From Opisthocomus hoazin (lineage: Eukaryota; Chordata; Aves; Opisthocomiformes; Opisthocomidae): a stretch of DNA of 64,000 nucleotides. A program made the position numbers and the translations under genes. Shown here one piece after another: positions 45,467-55,432 of this stretch. The notes under the pieces are model-generated. The model searched no databases. It saw nothing but the letters and a program-made list of their open reading frames with translations, and was not told the origin of the DNA. The first letter of the stretch is position 1. Each line of letters begins with the position of its first letter. Where the stretch lies: the NCBI RefSeq assembly GCF_030867145.1, contig NC_134428.1, forward strand, positions 25,709,537 to 25,773,536. Direction: 5' to 3'.

Positions 45467-48400
45467 CAGCCCGCGCAGTGCGAGCCCGCTCTCCGTTGCA
45501 GTAGGACTTCTCCTGCCACTTAGGGCCGGGAGCCTCCAGGAACACCAGCTCCATGAACCACGGCTCCTCTCCGTTTGCCCCAGCGACTCTGGAGCCTACT
45601 GACGGCGCTGGCAGCGGCGGGGCTGGCTGTTGCAGTGGTTGCTTTGCTGGGGAGCGTTCTGGCGTGCATTTATCTGCTTGAGTGGCATCAGCGTGTGCTG
45701 GGTCAGAGCTGCCTGGTCCTCTGCTGCCAGCTCAGGCATGGCGGCAGGAGGAGGAGGAGGTGGACAGGCACCATCTCCTCCAGGACCTGCCTCCCCAAAC
45801 CTGGCAAAAGCCCTTCCCCAGGACTGCCGCGATGCCGGTGGCCGTGCGGTGACGGGAAGAGCTGCCACGTCTCCCAGCGCAGGCACGAATGCCGCGAGAG
45901 CGGTACTGAGCAGCAGCGTGGCGGGAGGCACAGGTCCGTCCTTCCGCCAGTGCCTCTGCCGCCGTCCTCGGGGCCCCGCTCGCGAGCGCAGGCTCCGAGC
46001 CGAGGGGTAGCAGATGTTCTGCTGTTGGCGTACCTTCGCTTTCGCCTGTCCCTCTCGGCAGCCCCAGGCCGAAACGGAGAGCTCCGAGCCGCACCATGGC
46101 TGCGGGGCCAAACGCCGCGGGGCTGGCCAGCTCGCGCTGAGGGCGCTGGGTGGCTGTCTCCATCCTCCCAACACCTCATTGCAATGGTCCTTTGGGGAGC
46201 AGCCCAGGAACCTGTAACCTGGACCTTCAGGCTCCTCCACGCCTAGGAGAGACCTTCCTCAGCACCCCGCCTTCCGTGCGGTGGGCTTCCCCCCGCCGGG
46301 GCCATGGCGAAGCTCCGCGTGCCGTGCCGAGGCGGGGGTCCTGCCTGGGGCGCGGAGGAGGCAGACCCGACGGGAAGGTCCTCTCCTCCCGGCCGTGGGC
46401 TGCAGAACCCCGGAGCCATTCCGTGCTGCTGCGAGCTGGCAGGCTGCTGCTTTCACGCGGTGGCAATGGTGAGTTAGTTTGGTCTTTTCTTTCATCGAGC
46501 ACAGTAATTAGTGGCTTGAGATTCATTAAGCAGCGAGGTCACCCCCGGCGTTCTCCGGGCTGAGAGCGGGGATGCGGGCGGGAGGCGATGCCCGGTGTCG
46601 GGCAGGGCCGGCAGACGGGAGCGATGCCCACCCCGTGGGCTTTACTGAGACGCCAGCGTTTCATGAGCAGAAGGAGGGAAGCAAGGCAGCGCGGGTGGGC
46701 AGCGGGGGTGGCCGGGCTGGGCCATGGCCTCCCTGCGGAGGGGCTGTCGGTGTGTGCCGCTGGCTCGGCACCGCGGCAGACCCTCCCCGTGCCTCGGCCC
46801 CGCGTGTGAATCGCCGAGAGGCTCCTTGGCTCCTCTGCCGCCCGAGCCCGTGGGATTTCGGTGGCTTTTCTGCAAGGAGATGTGATACGTGCCGGTCTCT
46901 GCCACAATGTCATGGTGTAATGTTAAATTATTAACTTCAAACATGCCACAATGTCTTTTCTTTCTTTTTTTTCTTTAAAAAAATAATCAGCCCCTCTGCA
47001 GAGCACCCTGCAGGGCAGCGAGCGCTGGTCTCTCCCGCGGGCTGTTGAGGGGGTCTGTGCCAGCCCCGGTCTCCGCTCCTGCGGGGCTCCCGGACCACGG
47101 GTGGGAAGGTGCCACGCAGCGACAGGAGACCCTGGGCTCTGCACGCCCATGAGAAGGTGCTGACTCCACAGAGATGTCACAGGGTGATGCAGGGCCACCA
47201 AGGCATCGGAAGCTGCCCCCCACCTCCTGGACCCCCCGCAAGGAAGGCAGGGAGAGCCCAGGAGCAGCTTCAGCCAGGCCGGACGCTGACCAAGGCGACA
47301 GAAACTGTCTTCAGAAACACCCAAAGTGTTTCTTTCTGCACAGGGCAGCGGGAGAGGGTGGGTGTCCCCGGCAGGCTGGGGGAGCGATGGGCTCTGAGTC
47401 TGGGCACGCCGTCCCCACCGTGCCCCCCCAGCCAGGGCTCCCAGGTTTCCCAGCCCTCGACGACAGCCGGTGCCCGGCTCGGCATGGAGACCCGGCCGCT
47501 CACTCGCTGAATGCTCCCGCCGAGGAGGCCGAGACAGGAACATGGGTTTCATTCCAGCCGGGAAGGCTGCCTGGGCGCACGGAGCAGGGGCTGCGGAGGG
47601 AGAGGCTGCCGAGGGCTTTCCTGGGGAAGCCGAGCGGGAGCAGCCGGGGGTGGGGGCATGGAAGGTGCTGCTTTCTCTGCGTCCAGGGGCTGTTTGGCAC
47701 AGGTATCGAGTGCCGGTGCCACGCGGGGTGGCAGGGAATGGGGAGCCCCAGTCTGCGGGCTGGGGGAGGCACGACCCAGAGCCAGGCACCCCTGAAGCTG
47801 TCCGGCACTGCCGTCTTGCACCCGTGCCTCTCAGCAGTTCTGCAGTCACAGGCATTCCTGTCTTCTACTGCCCTTCAAGGCTTAATTAATGTTTGAGAAG
47901 CAATTTACAGATGAAAAGCACGGACGTGGAACAATCCCAGTAAACAGGTTGGTCAGGAAGAGGGCTGAGCCGTAACGACGCTTTGCTGGGTGTCTTCCGA
48001 CGGCACGCACGCGCTGGAGCCCAAGCCACGGCTGCACCGGGGTCTCGAGCAGGGGCACAGGACGTGCTCTACCCCTGCACACCCAGCGGGGCCGGGACGG
48101 GCGCCTGCTCCTCCCCGCTGCCCGCGGGCCGGAGTCCAGCAGCGGCGTTGTGTTTTTGTTCACGTGCTACGCTGCGAAGGAGCTGTAGGGACAAGTGGTC
48201 CCAAAACATCTGCGCACCTCTGATGACCTGCGAGAGCAGCACCAAACCTGTGGGGAGAGCTGAATCCCTCGTTAATCTTGGGAAATACACGTGGCATTGC
48301 CCAACAGACCAAAGACGGTCCTGTGAAATCAAACTGCTACTCAGTGTCTTAGGATCTCTAGGTCCTTCTCCTCTGCCTGTGAAGTATTTCTTCTCCCTTT

Positions 48401-51400
48401 CACTTCCCAAATTGCAGAACAGTTCCTCACAGATATCCATAATATTTATTAGCGTTTGAAATAATAAATATCACCTCGCTTGGGCCCCTGGGCCCCTTCG
48501 CCCGGCCATCCCACCCAGCAGCCGTACATCTGCAGAGCGATGGTGGTGTGGTGACGCACGACGCCGATGCATCGTCCAGGCTCCGGCACTCGGCTGCAGT
48601 GCTCCGTGCAGGGCGATCGCCCCGGTTATGGATGGCTGGTGGCGCAGCCCTGACCGCTGCAGACGAGCCAGGTGGGTCCTGATCTTTAACGGATTGTCCT
48701 GGAACGGTAACGGGTTTTCTCATGGAGAAGTAACTGGGCAGTTGACGGGACGGCGGGCAGATCCTGGTGGGTAAGAAGGCTCTGAGGAGCTTTAACAAAA
48801 CCAGCTTCCACATCTGGGTGACCTGTTTGAATGCAGACAAGTAAATAATGGCCAAGCTGGGCAATCCGCTGGCAGCCATGGGCTGCTGCACCTCTGGGGC
48901 AAAAGGAGCTTGCAGGCTTTCTCCAGTTCCAAACACGGGTACAAGTGTCACAGCCAAGCTCCTTCTTCACTCTCCCAGCAGAAGGGCCAGTGATTCAGTT
49001 AGGGATGTTGGCAGGGCACAAAATAAGAGAATTCTGCTGCTTCATCCCATAATTATTCTGTATTGTTCTGGGAATAACTGGAGGATTCACAGCTCCCCAG
49101 CTGGGCTGCCAGGCCAGCGCGTTTCACACGTATTCGCCAGGCAGTGCCCAAAGCACCATCTTTCCGTCTTGGATCACAACAACGGAACGAGATCTTTATT
49201 AAAAACAAGAGGATGTGTTCTGGTTGGCTTTGCTCTGCTCCTGACAAGGTGCCTTCTAGTTACAGGGGCAAAGATAAGGAAAAGCCTGGATTTCTTTCTC
49301 AGCTGATACTGTTGTCCCCGGAGCGGGATCTGGCGGGGTGGGCAGCCTAGGGTGCTCTCACGAGGCGCGTGTCCCCCGTCCTTCACGCTGCGCTGGCATT
49401 TGGGATGCTCCCCCTGCCCTTGCAAAGGTGTTCCCCTCTTGGGAAACCACGGGGATCATGAAGCCACAAGTTAGAAAGCTTCAGTGACTCCTCCTGGAAA
49501 ATATCTCGGGAGTTAAAAACTGCCCATTGGGAATCCCACCCTCCTTTCTAGCCCAGCAGAGTGCCCGAATGGAGGGCAAGCAGCTGGTCGGGGCTCCGCA
49601 GCGCCCAGAGCAAGCGGGGCCTCCACTCTCTCTGCAAACAGATCATCGTTCCTCCTCTTCTCGTCAGCAGAACGTGACCCAGGGTTAGTTGTCCTTTGTC
49701 TTTATTTGACAAAATCCCCTTCCCTTTCTCCCTCCAAAAAATAATTTTTAGAAGTCCTAGATGACACCAGAAAGATCCAGCTCGGGCTGCTTTCAGGCTG
49801 TGTGGCTGGCAAGCTGTGCTGCACGGAGGGCTGGGGGATGGCTCCGCGTGAGGGAGAGCCTGGCTGCGGGAGGCTTGCGTAGACCCAGGGTGGGCAGAGG
49901 TTTAAGCTGGCGGGTAAGAGGGAAAATCAACAGAACTGTGCAGAAATCGAATCCCACAGCTACAGTATGGACCTGGAACCAGCGGAGGGTGGACACGGCT
50001 CAGGTGAGGACCTCCTCACGGAAGATCACAACACCATATCCCAGTGCTAGCTCTGGTTCCAGAGAGGAGCAGCACCAAAACCTGCTGGAGTCTTTGAAGT
50101 ATCCCCATCCTGCCCAAGGGACCGGACTTAGAGGGGGGGGCACATGGTCCAGATCATGTGCGATTCATCCACTGCTCTGGGTTTTAACGAGGGCTATTCT
50201 AAACTATGACAAATTGCTTCTTGTTTCTGAAGTCTGTGAGCATTTGAGTAAGCACAGTCAGAGCTCAAGCAGCTGCGGGCGTGCCGCACTTGGGGATTAC
50301 CTTGGTGTATGGCAATGGTTGGTGGATATAAAGACTAAGATGGAAATTTGGTGAATGTGATGTGTTGCCATCCCTAACGTGCTACCGACTGGGTACAGAT
50401 GTTGGCGTGCTGGTTCCAAGATCTGCTTTCTTCCTTTATTCAGCAATCCAAAAGTGCAGACGTTTGCATGATAGTCCTCTTGCCTAATTAGGTGCTGTCA
50501 TTTACCACCCTCTAGGCTCCAAGTTTTCACCATTGTGCTCAAAATGTAGTGATTTATCAATGGCACGAAGCTGGTGTGAGGTGGTGGGGAGACGTGGTCT
50601 GGTGCGCTGGGGTGTGTGCACATGGAGCTTAGAGGAGCCGAGCAGCAGAGAGCAGGAGCAGGTAGGAATCGGAGTCTGGGGTTTTGTTTTGATTGGGTTT
50701 TTTTTAAGTGTGTTAATGACATTGTCATTCTTAATTACAGCTTAGCTTTAACCAGTGCCTGCTCACAGCAGCTGTGCTACCTCGGAAGCCGGGCTGGTGA
50801 CACCGAGCTGTGGAGCTGTGACTCACGGAGCAATGTGGGTGTTCCAGCCAAACTGGGCACGGGGCTCTCGGCTCTGCAGGAGCGATCGGGGCTCTCGGGT
50901 CGCTCCAGCCCCCAGCGCTCCTGGTGATGCAAGCTGCTCTTCTCCCGCACAGGGCTCACAGCTAGAGTTTAAAAAAAAAAAAAAAAAGAATTTTTGCTCC
51001 TGACAAAACAAATTGAAGAAGGAAATGCGAACATGTACCCTCCCCCTGCGCCAGCCTGCTGATCTGCACACCCTTTTCCAACAGACCTGCTCCCGCCGCC
51101 TGGAAGCTGTTGGAAACAATTTGTCCTTGCTTCTTTTTGTATTGTTCCGCTGTACGCCAGGTCCTTTGCAGACACGCAGGAACAATTCTGCCTCAGACAG
51201 CCCTCAGTTTCAGAATTGAAGCAGCACAGGCCACTGCCCTCAGCACCGGGTGCTCAGCGCAGCAGAAGTGCCGACGGATGAGCTGTTTCTAAATCAGTGG
51301 ATGACATGAGGCTGCCTACACAGCTCCTAAAATCTGCAATGGCAAAACACTGAAACTACGTTTTAAAGCCGAATTTTCTCTTGATTGGTCTTTTGTTAAC

Positions 51401-54029
51401 TAATGTGTGAGTATGACCTAAAATAGTGACAACAAAACTTGAGTAACTTCTATTTTAGTTTGTCTTGCAGAACCCGGAGAACAATTTGCTGCTGAATGCA
51501 TTTGAAAGCAAAAGAGTTAAAAGTTGCAGAAGGAACTTAAAGCTACAAAAATAGCCTTGATGCCAACAGGTGTGCAGAGAACACCACGCGTTAACGCCGC
51601 TCTCATTTTCGAGCGGCTTTCAGAACGCAACCCAGCTCCCTCCGAAAGCCGTGGGGTGTTTCCTCATCTCCCTGGGAGGGTCCCAATTTGTTTTTTGAAG
51701 TTCTGAATGTGGGTGACTGAGAACACTTTCCTCGGCGCTGCAGCAGCAAGCTGATTGCTCGTTACGCCGCGAGCGTTTCTGCTGAGCGTGGCAAGCGTCC
51801 CCGCGCCGGCGCGTCAGAGCCTCCGTGAGAGCTGGTCCCAGCGAGGGCACGGCAGCGTGCGCGGGCAGCGGGGCTCTGGTCACGCGTCCTCTGCGTGCAG
51901 ATGGGTGCCCCGGTCGCCATCTTTAACGCCTTTCACCACCCTCCTGCAGAGATTTCTCCTCCGGTCCCGCAGCTCGGCTGCCCATGGGAGCATCCCTGGT
52001 CCTGCCTGGTCCCAACGAGCGCGTTCGCTCCCACCACCCACTCAGGCCATTTTGGCTGAAACGCGTGAGGGAGCAACCAAGCAGGTTCTGCTGGACTCGG
52101 GAGGGGGATCAGCCTTGGGCAGGGCAGGGCTGGGCAGCGCCTGGACCTCGGCCACCTCGCGTGTGTTACCTCTCCACTGCGTGAGCAGACCCTAAGGCCA
52201 CGCTTGATCAGCTGTGACATTCATTTTAGGACACGTCGTACCTGATCTGAAGGGCTGGGACTGCACGCTGCAAGGTGCTGACCTCACACAAACTCTGCCG
52301 ACACAAATCTGTCGTGACATTTGTTGGAGAGGTGGGTTTGTCCTGGCAGACCGGACCGGATCAGGCATCCTCCGCCGCCCGGCAGCCAGCCGAAGCCGAG
52401 GGGCAGCGTCCATGCGGCGTGGCGTGTGCGGGCTGGATCCCGCGCAGGGCTGTGCCACGTCCGAGTCAGGACAAATCCATACGACGGGTGATCCACGGCA
52501 CACTGATCTGGGGCTTATGTGGAAGCTGGTTTAAAAAGTGGTGATCTGGGTATGTTGACACTCTCTAATTACTGCAAAGCACCAAAGACAATCTACTCCT
52601 CCCTCTCTAGTGGAGACAAATTGTTTTACACAGAGCCTGTGTAGCCCTGTACACCTGACAGTCCCCTTGTTCATGCAGATCCTTTTTGCCCTGGAATGGA
52701 TGAAATCCCTAAATGTTACCCATAAGGTTCAGATATCAGAAGTTTCCTAGCCTAAAATTTTAGATGAGTGGGGTTTTTTTCCCAAGCCTGTTAGTCTTCA
52801 CTATTTTTACTTTAAAAACGTACTTGTCTTTGATTTGTTTGAGATAGCACTGCACCAGCTGATGTTCAAAAGATTTTCTCTATAAAGACTTGCGGCCAGA
52901 GGATTGGAAAATAAATATTTTTAAAGTGAAAGATTGTACTTTGGAAGTTTGAATAAATGGGTTGGACATGCAACCAGCACATGACTTTAAACAGATAGGG
53001 GTTTAATCACGACATTAATAAAAATATGAAATGCATAAGAAGGTGGCTAGTATTAATTGTATAATTTAATTTTCTGCAGTAAATTAGCAGGCAAACAACT
53101 GTTAAAGGAAAAATGAGGATTCATACAGAAATGTGCACAGTATAAATTACTTGCTCTTGGGAAAAACTTGGATGCCTGGAAAGAAAGTAAAGTATGCATC
53201 ATAGATTTGTGGAAATAACAAATAGCTCCTTTACCAAAAACAAATAATCTGCATAATGAAACATTAATAGACATTTAAAGTTGCAGTCATTGCCTGCATA
53301 ATGAAAATTGTAAGACGATAATGATTTTTCTGTCCTCATGTGGTTTATTTTGCTGTTTACACACATTTAATTTCCTTATTCCAGCTCCCCAAGTTCTGTT
53401 CCCTGTTCTAATTAATTTCTTTCTCTTTTCTAGTCCAGACTAACCATCCTTCCCGTTGAAAAGGAGAACATATCTAGTCCGTTTGAAATCTGCTCTTAGC
53501 TGCTTCATCAGTCACCGTCGGACATGGCAGCGGTAGCGGGGAGGTGCTCGGCTGCCTGTCAGTAGCGTAACTGCTTTGTGAATTCGGCCGTTTATGTTTT
53601 TGTAGGACATTTTGACATCAATCTTTACACAGCATCTCACCGATGAGTTTCAGCCCCTGGGCAGTCCCACGCTGCTGATGGGTTCCATCGTTAGCACAAT
53701 ACTTGGTCAGTGTTTTCACACTGCTCGTATCGAGGGGTGGGGAGTCTTTCCTCCAGGGGCGTGATTTTTAGTGCTATCACGTATTACAAGGAGGGATAGT
53801 TTACTTTCGGACACTACTTTTTGTGCAGAACCAGCCAAAACCAGCTAAGCCCTCCCAAGCAGTCTTCTCGGGGCGTGCGCATCTCCCCGAGGACAGCTCC
53901 TGGGTTCAGAGGTGACGCTGACTCTGCTTCGAAGTGAGACCAACGAGCCCCGTTATTCTGACCGCCCAACGGCCTCTGTGCAGAACACCGACTCTGTCAG
54001 CGGTGTCCGGGCCTCGGTGACAGCACGGC
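45467..54029. other. Intergenic, no gene seen
   Basis: GC-rich to about 48.3 kb, then mixed. From about 52.5 to 53.9 kb it is AT-rich unique DNA. An A-run lies at about 50970-50985. No exon, RNA gene or repeat family is recognised. One alternative-start frame at 45575-46246 has a hydrophobic beginning but no ATG and no other support. Confidence 0.65.
52540..53480. other. AT-rich unique stretch, possible regulatory DNA
   Basis: Nearly 1 kb of AT-rich, non-repetitive sequence upstream of RBBP6. It includes AAATAAATATTTTTAAAG near 52909 and TAATTTAATTTTCTGCAGTAAATTAG near 53063. No ORF above 75 codons and no repeat hallmark is seen. Confidence 0.35.
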
Positions 54030-54570
54030 TGTCCTGCCCGGGCTGGCTGCTGGCAGGAGGGACAGCGGGCGGTGACAGAATGGGGGTGACAGGAGGGGAC
54101 ATTGGGCGGTGGCAGGCTGGGGGTGACAGGACATTGGGCAGTGATGGGCGCAGGGCTGTTGGGAGAGCCGCCACAGGGGCTGATGGGAGGTGACACTGGG
54201 TGGTGAAGGCCTGGGGGGTGACAGAAGGGAGACCGCAGGCCCGGGGCGTGACCGGACACCGCGCAGTGACAGGCTGGGGTGTGCCAGACTGGGGGTGACA
54301 GCCCAGGGGTGGCCGGACACTGGGTGGTGACAGGCCGGGGGCTACAGGCCAGGGGTGACGGGCAGGGTGTGACAGGCCTGGGCAGCAGCCGGACAGTGAC
54401 AGGCCCAACGGTGACAGGCCCAGGCAGCGGCCGGACAGTGACAGGCCCAGGGGTGACAGGCCCAACGGTGACAGGCCCGGGCAGCGGCCGGACAGTGACA
54501 GGCCCGCGGGGGTGACAGGCCCGGGGGTGACAGCCCGGGCAGCGGCCAGACAGTGACAGGCCGCGCGGGG
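54015..54570. repeat. GTGACAGG-rich irregular minisatellite
   Basis: Over 20 copies of the core GTGACAG, spaced irregularly (about 10 to 50 bp). In the right half they merge into longer units such as GTGACAGGCCCGGGCAGCGG and CCGGACAGTGACAGGCCCAA. The array touches the RBBP6 CpG island. TGACAG is the core bound by MEIS/PREP/TGIF-type homeodomain proteins; occupancy is not shown. Confidence 0.9.
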
Positions 54571-54618
54571 GAGTGACACCACCGGCCCCCGGCGCTGACG
54601 CCGACCGCCAACGGCTCT

Positions 54619-54633
54619 CCCCTAGGGGGCGCT
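54619..54633 (+). promoter_or_regulatory. CTCF-like motif at the RBBP6 promoter
   Basis: CCCCTAGGGGGCGCT on the + strand, one mismatch (third base) from CCASYAGRKGGCRSY. It lies about 650 bp before the RBBP6 start codon. Confidence 0.6.
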
Positions 54634-55044
54634 CGGCGCCAGGACGAAGAGGGCGGTGCCGCCGCGCCCACGTGACTCGGGCCTTTTGCCATAATGCGCT
54701 GGGTCACGTAAGGCGGGGGGGGGGGGCGCTGGGTGCGGCGCGCTGTTGCGCCTGCGCAGTGAGGCGCTCGCGGCGGCCCGTGCGGTTAGCGGCCGGGAAA
54801 CCCCTCGGCGGAGCGCTGAGGCAGGGGCGCCTGAGCCGCCATAGCGAGCGGTCGGGCCCGGATCACTGCGGGCGGGAGAAGGAGCGGAGGCCGAGCCGGG
54901 GCCGTGGGGGCCTCTCCCCATCGTCCGCTCGGGCTGCGAGGAGGAGCCGGGCGGGCGCCGCCGGCGCGGCCCGACTCGATCGCTGAAGGCCGCGGGCCGG
55001 AATCGTTGCGGGGGCGGGGGCCGGGGCCTCGCAGCGCCGCCGCC

Positions 55045-55056
55045 ATGGAGTCCTGA
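55045..55056 (+). promoter_or_regulatory. Upstream ORF 1 of RBBP6 (3 codons)
   Basis: ATG GAG TCC TGA in the presumed 5' UTR, in an optimal initiation context (GCCGCCATGG). It lies 210 bp before the main start and would lower or gate translation if it is in the transcript. Confidence 0.5.
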
Positions 55057-55099
55057 GGCCTCCGCCAGCCGAGTCCGCCTGAGGCCGCGGGGCCTGCCC

Positions 55100-55123
55100 A
55101 TGGCGGAGCGCCGCGGCCTCTGA
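55100..55123 (+). promoter_or_regulatory. Upstream ORF 2 of RBBP6 (7 codons)
   Basis: A second upstream ATG (MAERRGL, then TGA) with G at +4 but C at -3, so a weaker context. It ends 143 nt before the main ATG, leaving room for reinitiation. Confidence 0.45.
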
Positions 55124-55266
55124 GCGCCGCCGGCCCGCCCGAGCTCAGCCCGCGCTGCTTGCCCCGGCCCCCTCGCTCGGCCCTGCCCTTCCCCGCCCCG
55201 ACCCGGCGCGGAGGCCCCGACCCGGCGCGGAGGCCGCGGCGCCGCCTGCCGCGGTAGGCCCCGGCC

Positions 55267-55432
55267 ATGTCGTGCGTGCACTACAAGTTCTCCTCCAAGC
55301 TGAACTATGACACGGTCACCTTCGACGGGCTCCACATCTCCCTCTGCGACCTCAAGCGCCAGATCATGGGCCGGGAGAAGCTGAAGGCGGCCGACTGCGA
55401 CCTGCAGATCACCAACGCCCAGACCAAAGAAG
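55267..55432 (+). CDS. RBBP6: RBBP6 exon 1 (start of DWNN domain)
   Basis: The coding part of exon 1: 166 nt from ATG (context CCGGCCATGT, G at -3) to the donor AAAGAAG|GTGCGT, ending on the first base of a Glu codon. The product begins MSCVHYKFSSKLNYDTVTFD and continues GLHISLCDLKRQIMGREKLK, AADCDLQITNAQTKE. This is the first part of the DWNN domain (about residues 1-80), a ubiquitin-like beta-grasp fold unique to the RBBP6/Mpe1 family. It is near-identical to the human protein from memory; residue 31 is Arg where I recall Lys. This ATG matches the known family N-terminus. Reading on past the donor stays open to 55539 but is GC-driven intron. Confidence 0.98.

Noticed and set aside
45073..45554. 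Long Phe/Leu/Val/Gly/Trp-rich - strand frames that look like membrane proteins
   Set aside because: They are the reverse complement of the A/C-only tract. Composition alone gives hydrophobic, stop-free translation.
45575..46246. 223-codon frame with a hydrophobic N-terminus
   Set aside because: It has no ATG start, no recognised domain, is GC-rich throughout, and is matched by equally long frames on the other strand.
50968..50986. A-run as the tail of a processed pseudogene
   Set aside because: No upstream coding-like sequence or target-site duplication could be seen.
54622..55335. 237-codon - strand frame across the RBBP6 promoter and exon 1
   Set aside because: A CpG island lacks stop codons by composition. 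The real coding strand is + and supported by family identity.
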